Notes: a model not told the origin generated them from the sequence alone. 50,099 nucleotides of DNA from an uncultured Bacteroidales bacterium (GCA_902802265.1 CADCLN010000030.1:1-50099); one strand, 5' to 3'. Shown: positions 35,519-44,331, counted from the first letter of the stretch. Translations and numbers: made by a program.

Positions 35519-36930
35519 GAAACAAGAAGAAACTGCCCCTCATCGAATGGGTCGAGATAACCGCCGTGGCAGCCGAAGGGAAATCCCTTGCCAGGGTCGA
35601 TGACCGCGTGGTGTTTGTGCCCTACGTCGTGCCAGGCGATGTGGTCGATTTGCAGGTGAAACGCAAGAAATCCAGCTATATGGAGGCTGTGGCCGTTCAT
35701 TTCCATAAACGATCACCCCTGCGTGCACAGCCCTTCTGCCAGCACTACGGCGTGTGCGGAGGTTGCAAATGGCAATGCCTCAAATACGAAGAACAGCTCA
35801 AGGCCAAGCAGCAGCAGATATTCGACAACCTGACACGCATCGGCAAGGTGGAACTGCCGCCCATAAGCCCCATCCTGGGTAGCCGGAAGACGCAGGCATA
35901 CCGCAACAAGCTGGAATTTGGATTCTCCGACAAACGCTGGCTCACTGAAGAGGAAGTCAGCCAGGACGTGCGCTACGACGTGATGGACGCCGTGGGATTC
36001 CACATCACAGGTGCCTTCGACAAGATTCTCGATATACAGACGTGCTACCTCATGGACGACATACAGAATCAGATACGCAACTATATCCGCACCTACGCCC
36101 TGAATCACGGACTGGTGTTCTACAACCTGCGCGAAAACCGCGGACTGCTGCGCAGCATGATGGTCAGAAACTCCAACACCGGCGAACTCATGGTACTGAT
36201 ACAGTTCCGCATTGACACAGCCCAGGAACGGCAGCAAGCCATGGACCTGATGCAAAGCCTCGCCGACCATTTCCCCGAAATCACATCCCTGCTCTGGGTC
36301 GATAACCACAAGGCAAACGACACCTTCGCCGACCAGCAGGTCAACCTCTTCCGAGGCACCGACTTCATCTACGAAACCATGGAAGACCTGCGCTTCAAGG
36401 TAGGTCCCAAATCGTTCTACCAGACCAACACCGACCAGGCATACGAACTCTACAAGGTGGCACGCCAGTTTGCCCAGCTCACGGGCACAGAACGGGTCTA
36501 TGACCTCTACACAGGCACAGGCACCATCGCCAACTTCGTGGCACGCCAGGCACAGCAGGTCATCGGCATAGAGTACGTGCCCGAAGCCATTGAGGACGCG
36601 AAGGAGAACGCAGCACTCAACGGCATCGGCAACACACTGTTCTATGCAGGCGACATGAAGGACATCCTCACCCCGCAGTTCATTGCCGACCACGGTCGTC
36701 CCGACGTCATCATTACCGACCCCCCACGGGCAGGTATGCACACCGACGTCATCACCACCATCCTACAGGCAGCCCCGCACCGCATTGTCTATGTCAGCTG
36801 CAATCCAGCCACACAGGCACGCGACCTCCAGATGCTCGACACAGACTACCGTGTCACCGCCATCCAGCCCGTCGATATGTTCCCACACACCCAGCATGTG
36901 GAAAACGTTGTCCTCCTGGAAAAACGATAA
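35515..36930 (+). CDS. rlmD: 23S rRNA (uracil-C5)-methyltransferase, RlmD/RumA type
   Basis: 471 residues. A TRAM RNA-binding domain fills about residues 5-65. The iron-sulphur cluster Cys are at CQHYGVCGGCKWQC (about 76-89) with the fourth likely in DIQTCYLM (about 180-187). The methyltransferase domain shows YDLYTGTGTIANFVA (about 329-343, SAM site), DPPRAGMHTDV (about 402-412) and the nucleophile region VYVSCNPATQARDL (about 423-436). It methylates U1939 or the equivalent in 23S rRNA. Exact target assignment (RlmD or RlmCD) is from family resemblance. Confidence 0.93.
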   Translation: MRNKKKLPLIEWVEITAVAAEGKSLARVDDRVVFVPYVVPGDVVDLQVKRKKSSYMEAVAVHFHKRSPLRAQPFCQHYGVCGGCKWQCLKYEEQLKAKQQQIFDNLTRIGKVELPPISPILGSRKTQAYRNKLEFGFSDKRWLTEEEVSQDVRYDVMDAVGFHITGAFDKILDIQTCYLMDDIQNQIRNYIRTYALNHGLVFYNLRENRGLLRSMMVRNSNTGELMVLIQFRIDTAQERQQAMDLMQSLADHFPEITSLLWVDNHKANDTFADQQVNLFRGTDFIYETMEDLRFKVGPKSFYQTNTDQAYELYKVARQFAQLTGTERVYDLYTGTGTIANFVARQAQQVIGIEYVPEAIEDAKENAALNGIGNTLFYAGDMKDILTPQFIADHGRPDVIITDPPRAGMHTDVITTILQAAPHRIVYVSCNPATQARDLQMLDTDYRVTAIQPVDMFPHTQHVENVVLLEKR

Positions 36931-36972
36931 TTTTCCCCAATAAAAACACCCCTAACAAATAAACACAAAATT

Positions 36973-37740
36973 ATGCGATCCATTACCATCCTCGCTCTGA
37001 CATTCATCCTCCTCAGCAGTTTCCCTCAAACCACCTCGGGTCAACATCGAGCCAAAATGTACTTAGACGGCTATTGGAACACCTTCTGCGTACCATTTAA
37101 CATAGATAGTATAAAATCCACGAGCCTTGCCACGACCACCATCATGGAACTTGACACAGAAAGCGATTACGATGGTCACCGGACAGGTTTTGACAAGGAG
37201 GAGGGCATTCTTTACCTCTTCTTCAAGACCGTTTACGACCCCAAAGAAGCCCTTGACGGCAGCATAGTGGCCAATATGCCCTACATCATGAAAGGGGACC
37301 CCCAACAGCCCGACAACGACCAGACACAGACAGGAGCAAAGTTAAGAGTAAATGCCGGAAGTACCGTTACCAGCCAAGACGGCTGCGTTTCGTTCATTGC
37401 CGCCATGGAACCTGTTATCTTAGAAGCCAACGACAAATCGGTGCTTTACCTTGGCGACGAGAACACGCTCTACTATCCTGGCGACGAAGACGTGACAATC
37501 ACTTCCTTTCACGCCTACTTCAAACTCAATGGCATAGGGGAATCCGACGCAGGGGAAACCAAAATCCGCTCCATCGCCTTGCACTTCGGCAACGAAGATT
37601 CCGCAGGAATAACCTCCCCACATTCTTCAGTCACTCCCACCGATGCCGCATGGTACACCCTCAGCGGCTCGCGCCTCAGCAGTAAACCCACCCTCCGCGG
37701 CCTCTACATCCACCAAGGTCAGAAGGTCTTGATACGCTAA
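36973..37740 (+). CDS. Secreted protein with C-terminal sorting-like tail
   Basis: 255 residues, family not recognised. The signal peptide covers about 1-24 (hydrophobic ILALTFILLSSFP; ends TSGQ). The mature part has beta-rich segments (GYWNTFCVPFNID, GILYLFFKTVYDP, ANMPYIMKGDP). These match the N-terminal 'Cys-x-Pro' domain I know from secreted Prevotella proteins in which a sugar-like or surface role is unproven. The end (WYTLSGSRLSSKPTLRGLYI, then KVLIR) is nearly the same tail as in 23133-25190. It begins 42 bp after rlmD, possibly on the same message. Confidence 0.72.
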   Translation: MRSITILALTFILLSSFPQTTSGQHRAKMYLDGYWNTFCVPFNIDSIKSTSLATTTIMELDTESDYDGHRTGFDKEEGILYLFFKTVYDPKEALDGSIVANMPYIMKGDPQQPDNDQTQTGAKLRVNAGSTVTSQDGCVSFIAAMEPVILEANDKSVLYLGDENTLYYPGDEDVTITSFHAYFKLNGIGESDAGETKIRSIALHFGNEDSAGITSPHSSVTPTDAAWYTLSGSRLSSKPTLRGLYIHQGQKVLIR

Positions 37741-37788
37741 TAAGTAGCTAATAAACACATATCTTAAACTAAAATAAACTTGATATCT

Positions 37789-40700
37789 ATGAAGACGAAA
37801 AACAAAACAACAAATCTGTTGAGATGGGCACTCCTTTCATGCCTGTCCCTCATAAGTGTAAACGTTCTGGCACAAACCACGACGTTCAGTTATACAGCCA
37901 CGGAGAAAATTCCACGCTTTGAGGAGATCCAGTATTTCAAAGGAGCCAAAAGTGTGATTTCCCATGAATACAATGAAGATACGGGCGAGGGTATTGTAGT
38001 CTATGAAGACACGGTGACGGAGTTAGGCAGTTATTGCCTCCAGTGGACGTCCAGTCTGACGGGTATCGTTATCCCCGAGGGTGTTACCAGGATAGGTTTC
38101 CAAGCCTTCTGGCAATGCAGCAATCTGACGAATGTCACCTTGCCAAAGTCGCTTAAAGAGATTGGTGTTCCCAGTGGTCAGGCTTTCGGCGGATGCACTG
38201 GTCTGGCGAATGGCCAGTTCATCATCGACGACCTGGAGTGGTGGTGCAGCCTTACCATCAATGGCGGCTCCAACCCGCTGTCGTTTGCCAAGAAGTTTTA
38301 CTCCGCGCCCGATGTGGAAGTGACAGACCTTGTCATCCCCGAAGGCGTGGAAAGCATCTGTTATAATGCATTCACTGGTTGTGAGGGTATCCAGTCCGTC
38401 ACGCTTCCCTCGACGCTGACATCTATCGGCGGCAATGCCTTTTCACGGACGAACATAAAGTCGGTCGATATTCCTGCCAATGTGACAGAGATTGGCGAAT
38501 ACGCCTTCTCGCGTTGCGCAAAACTGACCTCCGTTACCATCCCCGAAGGCGTGACAACGATTGGTTTAAGTGCGTTTATCTACAGCGGTCTGACATCGCT
38601 GACACTGCCTTCGACCATCACGAGCATGAGTCAGTCGTTCTACGGCTGCGACAGTCTGGCCACGTTGACGCTCACCGACGGCATCACCTCGCTGGGTGCA
38701 TCGTTCTACGACTGTACCGCACTCACAGAGGTGAATATCCCTGGTTCCGTCAAGGAAATCAATTCTTCAGACTTCTCAAGATGCTTAGGGCTGACGACGG
38801 TGATACTGAACGAGGGGACAGAGAGTGTGAACTTTAGATCTTGCGACCAGTTAGCCAACATCAACTTCCCATCGACCGTCAAGAAGATTTCCTTTTATCG
38901 CTGCCCAAGTTTAAAAACCGTCACCCTGCCGGAAGGCGTAACGCGAATTAGTTCTTTCGAGGGCTGCACAGGTCTGAAGCAAATCAATATACCATCGACC
39001 GTTACCTACATTGGTGGCTTTAAGGCTTGCGACTCCTTGGAGACAGTCATCATTGCCGACATTGCCTCGTGGTGCGCTGCACACCACTATGATGCAACGT
39101 ATTATGGACCGACGTTGTTGGCTGGCAAACTCTATTTGGGCTCCGTGGATAGCTATGAGGAAATTACCGACCTGGTTATTCCCGAAGGCGTTACGACCAT
39201 TGCTGGCGGAACGTTCTTTGGTCTGCCCGACATTACCTCTGTGACGCTGCCTTCGACCCTCACCACATGGGAATACAAGGCATTTTACGGCTGCACAGGT
39301 GTGACGGATGTATATTGCCTTGCCAATCCCATCACACTCAATTGGTCGGAGAGCGATAACAACTTTGCGGCTGAAAAGGCGACGCGTATGCACGTGATGG
39401 ACAAAGACATCTGGACGACGAAATTCCCTGCTGCCAATGCCACTTTCGTGGGCGACATGACGCAGCTCCGCTACACGGCCACGGATGCGGTCAGTGCTTT
39501 TGACAATACCGACAACTTCACGGGCGCAACTCGCATGGTGTCCCACATCTATGATGCAGAGACAGGCGAGGGTAGTGCGTTCTACTGTGGAGAAGTGACA
39601 GCCCTGGCCGAAGGTGCTTTTGCCAACAATAAAGACCTGACCAGCATCTCGTTGCCCGACGGTATGACGACCATCGGTGCAGGTGCGTTCAATGGGTGCG
39701 ACAATCTGAAAACGCTGACACTGCCTTCGAGCATTACACTGTTTAGTGAGGGATCCTTCGACGGCTTGACAAACATTACGGATGTGTATTGCGCCATTGA
39801 TCCAGCGTCCCTGACATGGGACGGGACGGGCTTCATGGCTGAGAAGGCAACACAGTTTCATATCGCCATTGCCAGCGATTGGCAGGAGATTTTCCCCGAT
39901 GCCAACGTCACCTTTGTGGGCGACATGACGCGCCTGCGCTACACAGCCACAGCAAAGGAGGCAAAGTCGTTCTATACGCTTGACAACTTTATAGGTGCTA
40001 CCGCGATGGTCTCCCACGACTTCAACCCTGAAACGGGCGAAGGATCTGTCATTTTCAAAGGGGAGGTGACAGGACTGAAATACCGCACATTCTATCAAAA
40101 CGAACTGCTGACCAGCATCACCATTCCTGCGACAGTCACCAAAATGGAGGGCTACATCTTCTACGGCAACCCCAACCTGGTGACCGTAAGTTTGCCGAAC
40201 ACCATTACCTCCATAGGGGAAGCCACGTTTGCCTCTTGCTCCAGCCTGACCACTGTCAACATTCCCACTTCGCTCGCCGAGGTGCCTAGGTTAATGTTCA
40301 ATAAATGTTCCAGCCTGAAGGACATTGACATCCCCGACAGCGTCACTAAGATTGGTTCTTCTGCCTTTGCCTTGTGCACGGGTCTGACCAGCATCTTCAT
40401 CCCAGCCACTGTCACCGAGATAATGAGCCGTGCCTTCGAAAACTGCACAAACCTTGAAAAGGTCATTACGCCTGACCTCGCTGCTTGGTGTGCCATCAAA
40501 TATTCTGGCAACAATCCCGAATCGTGTCCGCTCGTCTATGCCCATCATCTCTATGTAGGCGACAAGGAGAACAACACCGAGGTTACGGACCTGGTCATCC
40601 CCGACGGCGTGGAGGAAATTAGTAAGCTGGCATTCTGGGGATTCTCGGCAATGACCTCACTCTCTTTGCCCACAAGCGTGAAGAAGATAGGCGACTATGC

Positions 40701-41139
40701 CTTCCGTGACTGCACAGGCCTGACGGAAGTGACGCTGCCCGAAGGATTCGAGGATTTTGGTCGCAGTGCCTTCGACGGCAGTACGTCGCTGACCCAGATG
40801 GTATTGCCCGCTACACTCAGGCGGATAGATTACTATGCCTTCACGGGTCTGAAACAGCTCGCCGACATCTATTGCTATGCCGACCCCGACAAACTGGACT
40901 GGCAGAACAGCAAGAATCCTGATGCGCTGATGCCTGAAAAGCAGACACGTTTCCATGTGAAGAGTGCTGCTGCCTGGGAAACCAAGTTCCCCGATGCCAA
41001 CGTCACCTTTGTGGGCGACCTGCCTCACAACATCACAGTGGAGGACATCACCAACCTGATTGACCGCTATCTGAACGGCGATGCCGGCATCACTGTGGAA
41101 GACATCACCTCGCTCATCGATGAGTTCCTTACACAATGA
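37789..41139 (+). CDS. BspA-like leucine-rich repeat surface protein with dockerin-like C-terminus
   Basis: 1116 residues from the ATG at 37789; I prefer it to the TTG at 37780 because it begins a clean signal peptide (ending VNVLAQ). The chain is filled with LRR_5/BspA repeats (pattern ..IP.GVT.IG..AF.GC..LT.VTLP) and is built of three modules. Each opens with a YTAT....F....GA..MVSH....TGEG block, near residues 25, 560 and 717, and closes with FP.AN.TFVGD. The end (from about 1083) has two VEDIT.LID..L units, like a dockerin or a short EF-hand tail. Surface adhesion is inferred from the BspA family. Confidence 0.9.
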   Translation: MKTKNKTTNLLRWALLSCLSLISVNVLAQTTTFSYTATEKIPRFEEIQYFKGAKSVISHEYNEDTGEGIVVYEDTVTELGSYCLQWTSSLTGIVIPEGVTRIGFQAFWQCSNLTNVTLPKSLKEIGVPSGQAFGGCTGLANGQFIIDDLEWWCSLTINGGSNPLSFAKKFYSAPDVEVTDLVIPEGVESICYNAFTGCEGIQSVTLPSTLTSIGGNAFSRTNIKSVDIPANVTEIGEYAFSRCAKLTSVTIPEGVTTIGLSAFIYSGLTSLTLPSTITSMSQSFYGCDSLATLTLTDGITSLGASFYDCTALTEVNIPGSVKEINSSDFSRCLGLTTVILNEGTESVNFRSCDQLANINFPSTVKKISFYRCPSLKTVTLPEGVTRISSFEGCTGLKQINIPSTVTYIGGFKACDSLETVIIADIASWCAAHHYDATYYGPTLLAGKLYLGSVDSYEEITDLVIPEGVTTIAGGTFFGLPDITSVTLPSTLTTWEYKAFYGCTGVTDVYCLANPITLNWSESDNNFAAEKATRMHVMDKDIWTTKFPAANATFVGDMTQLRYTATDAVSAFDNTDNFTGATRMVSHIYDAETGEGSAFYCGEVTALAEGAFANNKDLTSISLPDGMTTIGAGAFNGCDNLKTLTLPSSITLFSEGSFDGLTNITDVYCAIDPASLTWDGTGFMAEKATQFHIAIASDWQEIFPDANVTFVGDMTRLRYTATAKEAKSFYTLDNFIGATAMVSHDFNPETGEGSVIFKGEVTGLKYRTFYQNELLTSITIPATVTKMEGYIFYGNPNLVTVSLPNTITSIGEATFASCSSLTTVNIPTSLAEVPRLMFNKCSSLKDIDIPDSVTKIGSSAFALCTGLTSIFIPATVTEIMSRAFENCTNLEKVITPDLAAWCAIKYSGNNPESCPLVYAHHLYVGDKENNTEVTDLVIPDGVEEISKLAFWGFSAMTSLSLPTSVKKIGDYAFRDCTGLTEVTLPEGFEDFGRSAFDGSTSLTQMVLPATLRRIDYYAFTGLKQLADIYCYADPDKLDWQNSKNPDALMPEKQTRFHVKSAAAWETKFPDANVTFVGDLPHNITVEDITNLIDRYLNGDAGITVEDITSLIDEFLTQ

Positions 41140-41180
41140 TTAAAACTCAGGCACGGAGTCTCTGGAACATGTTAATAAAA

Positions 41181-41728
41181 ACATATCGCTCCGCGATGAT
41201 TAAACGAATGAAACGGATTTGGGAAGCACAAGAACCAATCCGTTCAATCCCTTCAATCGTTCCGCAGGAACATGTTGTTCAATCCCTTCAATCGTTCCGC
41301 AGGAACATGTTGATAAAAAAACATATCGCTCCGCGATGATTAAACGAATGAAACGGATTTGGGAAGCACAAGAATCAATCCGTTCAATCCGTTCAATCGT
41401 TCCGCAGGAACATGTTGATAAGAAACATATCGCTCCGCGATGATTAAACGAATGAAACGGATTTTAGGAAGCACAAGAACCAATCCGTTCAATCGTTCCG
41501 CAGGAACTTGTTGATAAAAAAACATATCGCTACGCGATGATTAAACGAATGAAACGCATTTTAGGAAGCACAAGAATCAATCCGTTAAATCCGTTAAATC
41601 GTTCCGCAGGAACATGTAAATAAGAAACATATCGCTCCGCGATGATTAAACGAATGAAACGGATTTGGGAAGCACAAGAACCAATCCGTTCAATCCCTTC
41701 AATCGTTCCGCAGGAACATGTTGATAAG
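41181..41728. repeat. Five-unit palindromic repeat array
   Basis: Units begin at 41181, 41321, 41425, 41522 and 41627 (periods 140, 104, 97 and 105). Each has: a short palindrome ATCGCtccGCGAT; a long imperfect stem whose left arm is AACGAATGAAACGGATT and whose right arm is AATCCGTTCAATC(n)GTT, with a loop near TTGGGAAGCACAAGAA; and a palindrome GTTCCgcaGGAAC, then a TGTTGATAA-like spacer. The right arm has one or two copies of a 9-base step. It runs right up to the GxxExxY gene, whose start is at 41739. A related piece lies beyond that gene and two more units are at 49.8 kb. Confidence 0.9.
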
Positions 41729-41738
41729 AAATTGTTTT

Positions 41739-42128
41739 ATGGTATATGAAGAAAAAACATATCAGATAATAGGAGCTGCTATGGAGGTGCATCAGCAACT
41801 TGGCTGCGGTTTTACAGAAAAAGTATATCAAGATGCAATGGAAAAGGAACTGCAATTGCGCAAGATTCCATACGGGCGCGAGGTGCGGATGCATGTTTCA
41901 TACAAAGGAGAAACATTAGATGCAGAGTTTGTCCCAGACTTCATTTGCTATAACAATATCATCGTGGAACTGAAGGCAGTACAGGAACTTGAAAACCTGC
42001 ATCGGGCGCAAACAATTAACTACTCTAAAGTGGCCAATGCGAAAGTAGCACTACTGATTAACTTTGGTACAGAATCTTTGGAATATGAAAGACTGTTCAA
42101 TCCTCGATTTAAACAACCAATCCTTTAA
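41739..42128 (+). CDS. GxxExxY family protein (PD-(D/E)xK-like)
   Basis: 129 residues from ATG at 41739; the frame stays open to an ATG at 41718 inside the last repeat, which adds seven residues. The name-giving motif is GFTEKVY near residues 26-32. A PD-(D/E)xK nuclease-like core follows: VPDFICYNNIIVELKAV (about 73-89) has Asp and the ExK pair, and QTINYSKVANAKVALLINFG gives the later helix and strand. Activity is unproven for this family. It is framed on both sides by the same palindromic repeats, which strongly links gene and repeat. Confidence 0.88.
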   Translation: MVYEEKTYQIIGAAMEVHQQLGCGFTEKVYQDAMEKELQLRKIPYGREVRMHVSYKGETLDAEFVPDFICYNNIIVELKAVQELENLHRAQTINYSKVANAKVALLINFGTESLEYERLFNPRFKQPIL

Positions 42129-42177
42129 ATCTGTTCAATCCGTTGTTCCGCAGGAACTTGTAAATAAACTTGTAAAT
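42117..42177. repeat. Partial repeat unit after the GxxExxY gene
   Basis: The last codons and following bases carry AATCCTTTAAATCTGTTCAA, then the GTTCCgcaGGAAC palindrome, then two copies of ACTTGTAAATA. This is the right half of an array unit, so the gene sits within the array. Confidence 0.75.
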
Positions 42178-42191
42178 ATAAAAAACAACTT

Positions 42192-43097
42192 ATGGCATAC
42201 GGCAAAAGAATCTACAACAAAGCATCGCAGAAATTCACGGACTACCCCGTGACCGAACCCGCAGAACTGCTCAACTTCCTGATGAACACCATCGCAGGCA
42301 TCTCGCGCACCAGAGCCAAAGAACTCCTCTCTCAGCGCATGGTCTATGTCAACAAACGCATCACCACACAGTTCAACGAACCCCTCAAACCAGGAATGCT
42401 CGTGCAAGTCTGCCACCACAGGCTCATCCACGAACTCAAAAGCCGCTGGGTCAAACTCGTCTATGAAGACCCCTACATCATCGTTGTGGAGAAAGCCAAC
42501 GGAATCCTCACCAACTCCGCTCCAGGCAACCGCACACACACCGTGAAAGACATCCTCGACGAATACGTGCAGCGGCAGAACAAAAGCTTCTCCGTACACA
42601 CCGTCCACCGTCTCGACCGCGAGACATCGGGACTGCTGCTCTTTGCCAAGCGCAGAGACATCCAGCAGACACTCATCGACCAGTGGCACGACATCGTGAC
42701 CGACCGCCGCTACATCGCCGTCTGCGAAGGCACGATGGAGCGCGATGCCGATACCGTGCGCAGCTTCCTGAAGGACAACCGCATGTTCGTCAGCTACAGC
42801 AGCCCCGAGGAAGAAGGCGGCAAGGAAGCCATCACCCATTACCACACCCTGAAGCGCAAGAACGACTACTCTCTGGTGGAACTCAAGCTCGACACAGGCC
42901 GCAAGAACCAGATTCGCGTCCACATGCAGGACATCGGCCATCCCGTGGCGGGCGACTACAAATACAGCGCACAGACCGACCCCCTGGGGCGCATCTGCCT
43001 CCATGCCTTCCGGCTGGCATTCTATCATCCCGTCACCCATGAACTCCTCAAGTTCGAGACACCCTACCCACAGGAATTTACCGCTTTGCTGAAGTAA
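42192..43097 (+). CDS. RluA-family pseudouridine synthase
   Basis: 301 residues. An S4-like RNA-binding region (about 28-82, GISRTRAKELLSQRMVYVNK) precedes the catalytic domain. The signature VHRLDRETSGLLLFAKRRD (about 139-157) has the catalytic Asp in HRLDRETSG. Later QIRVHMQDIGHPVAGDYKY (about 239-257) is the family's second motif. It converts uridines in rRNA or tRNA; the exact target is uncertain. It starts 63 bp after the GxxExxY gene in a stretch that also holds repeat remnants. Confidence 0.9.
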   Translation: MAYGKRIYNKASQKFTDYPVTEPAELLNFLMNTIAGISRTRAKELLSQRMVYVNKRITTQFNEPLKPGMLVQVCHHRLIHELKSRWVKLVYEDPYIIVVEKANGILTNSAPGNRTHTVKDILDEYVQRQNKSFSVHTVHRLDRETSGLLLFAKRRDIQQTLIDQWHDIVTDRRYIAVCEGTMERDADTVRSFLKDNRMFVSYSSPEEEGGKEAITHYHTLKRKNDYSLVELKLDTGRKNQIRVHMQDIGHPVAGDYKYSAQTDPLGRICLHAFRLAFYHPVTHELLKFETPYPQEFTALLK

Positions 43098-43148
43098 CGG
43101 CAAAGTGCAACCCATTGTATAACCACACTAAATCCCCAGAAAACAATC

Positions 43149-43664
43149 ATGAACATTCTGATTCTACAAGCCTCGCCACGTGCGAATGGCAACACCGTCT
43201 GGATGGCGGAAGAGTACAAGAAAGCTGCCGAGGCAGCAGGCCACAAAGTGACACTGGTAAACGTCGCTAAGAAAAAGATTGCAGGCTGCCTGGCCTGCGA
43301 ATACTGCCACGGCAAGGGCAATGGCGCCTGCATACAGCAGGACGACATGCAGGAGCTTTACCCCCTGATGAACGAAGCCGAGGCACTGGTGCTGGCAGCA
43401 CCCATTTACTACTTCACGCTCTGTGCCCAGATACAGGCGCCCGTCCAGCGCATGTACTGCGTCAACAAGCCCGCCAAGGTAAAGAAAATGGCTCTGCTCG
43501 TGTCGTCCTATTCGCCAGGCGTCTATGACGGCGCCACAGCCGAGTTCCGCGACATCTGCAACTACTGGAGCGTAGAAAACATGGGCTTCGTCACTGCCAA
43601 GATCGACGAGCAGAAAACGGAGGAAACCAAGCAGAAAGTGATAGACCTTGCCGGCAAACTGTAA
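43149..43664 (+). CDS. Flavodoxin-fold NAD(P)H oxidoreductase
   Basis: 171 residues. The N-terminal LQASPRANGNT (about 6-16) binds FMN phosphate. CLACEYCHGKGNGACIQQDD (about 46-65) is the Cys-containing loop common in the iron-sulphur flavoprotein/NADPH-FMN reductase group. AEALVLAAPIYYFTLCAQIQ (about 77-96) forms the second flavin contact. Its C-terminal 73 codons are duplicated, with changes, at 45426-45644, so a larger duplication happened here. Substrate unknown; it is likely a quinone or flavin reductase. Confidence 0.86.
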   Translation: MNILILQASPRANGNTVWMAEEYKKAAEAAGHKVTLVNVAKKKIAGCLACEYCHGKGNGACIQQDDMQELYPLMNEAEALVLAAPIYYFTLCAQIQAPVQRMYCVNKPAKVKKMALLVSSYSPGVYDGATAEFRDICNYWSVENMGFVTAKIDEQKTEETKQKVIDLAGKL

Positions 43665-43703
43665 GGCCAACAACGGTACAATCCGTTCTTAATAACAAAA
43701 AGT

Positions 43704-43734
43704 GAGGGAACCATATCAAGTGTATAGTTCCCTC
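43704..43734. terminator. Bidirectional hairpin between reductase and truncated toxin
   Basis: GAGGGAAC (43704-43711) pairs with GTTCCCTC (43727-43734), with a 15-base loop. On the minus strand it is followed by a T-run (CACTTTTTG), and it lies between convergent genes. Confidence 0.75.
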
Positions 43735-43737
43735 TAT

Positions 43738-43890
43738 TTATTTGGCTTCGGGGTGGCCCAAGCCTGTGCGGGGATGCTGCATGATGTCCATCAGAATCTT
43801 CGTCGCCTTCTTGAAAAGCTGTGGGTTGGATTTCTTCCACTTGCGTAGCGTCCGGTCAGCCTCCCTGGAATACTCAATCGTGTAGATCAT
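43738..43890 (-). pseudogene. Truncated Txe/YoeB-like toxin
   Basis: 50 residues: MIYTIEYSREADRTLRKWKK and so on to HPRTGLGHPEAK. The start resembles YoeB/Txe ribosome-dependent mRNases (about 84-90 residues), and the GLGHPE point is where the family continues into its catalytic half with the Arg, His and Tyr residues. Here a stop comes three codons later, so the toxin should be inactive. Its ATG overlaps the antitoxin stop by 4 bp (ATGA), as in working pairs. A terminator follows directly. Confidence 0.75.
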
Positions 43891-44138
43891 AGGCTGTCGA
43901 AATATCGCTGCATCTCCTCTGGGGTGCTACACTTGATGGTTTCACCCTTGGCATGTTCACGACGAGCCTTGTTGATAGAGTGGCGCATGGCAGGGGTAAT
44001 GGTGCGGTCGTCGCTGATAGTGGCCACGTGTACGGAGGCAATGCCACGAATGAGCTTCAAGGCCTTGCGGATGTCGGACACCGCAGCGTCCGACTCCAGC
44101 GTCACTATCATTTGGGATGCCTGTGGTAATGTTGCCAT
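43887..44138 (-). CDS. Antitoxin of a YoeB-like pair
   Basis: 83 residues from the ATG at 44138. I prefer it to the longer open frame from 44201, which would run through the promoter box at 44171-44178. ALKLIRGIASVHV and then SINKARREHAKGETIKC (about 53-70) and TPEEMQRYFDSL at the C-terminus suggest a small helical antitoxin. The C-terminal part would bind the toxin. No Phd/YefM signature is clear. It is translationally coupled to the truncated toxin, so the pair is probably a remnant. Confidence 0.65.
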   Translation of the reverse strand: MATLPQASQMIVTLESDAAVSDIRKALKLIRGIASVHVATISDDRTITPAMRHSINKARREHAKGETIKCSTPEEMQRYFDSL

Positions 44139-44169
44139 AATAAATACGTTTTTATGTGAATTTTCGGCT

Positions 44170-44237
44170 GCAAAGTTACGACAAATTCCCCAATCCTCCA
44201 AGGCTTTTGGGGGGAAATAAATATCCGTTTGTCTCAG
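44170..44237 (-). repeat. Duplicated promoter/leader block, copy A
   Basis: 68 bases identical at all but one position to 45135-45202. It contains the minus-strand -7 box TAACTTTG (44171-44178) and an extended upstream tract. It drives the YoeB-like pair here and the zeta-like pair in the other copy. Confidence 0.85.
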
Positions 44238-44268
44238 CGTGTCAAAGGAACGCGAGACTAAACGAAAA

Positions 44269-44300
44269 CGCCGATGTTCTCTGTCGTGAGAATCTCGGCG
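44269..44300 (-). terminator. Terminator after the zeta-like gene
   Basis: CGCCGATGTTCTC (44269-44281) pairs, with a bulge, with GAGAATCTCGGCG (44288-44300). On the minus strand the stem is followed by TTTTCGTTT. It lies 31 bp past the stop at 44332. Confidence 0.7.
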
Positions 44301-44331
44301 AATATTCTTGTATTTCTCGGCAGGTGTGGGC

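Noticed and set aside
41181-41728. CRISPR array
   Set aside because: Units follow each other without unique spacers of constant length; variation is within the repeat itself and there are no cas genes nearby.
43562-43840. 92-codon minus-strand frame overlapping the reductase end and truncated toxin
   Set aside because: It is a different frame from the toxin, crosses the terminator, and runs antisense to the reductase; the toxin-like frame at 43738-43890 is the meaningful one.
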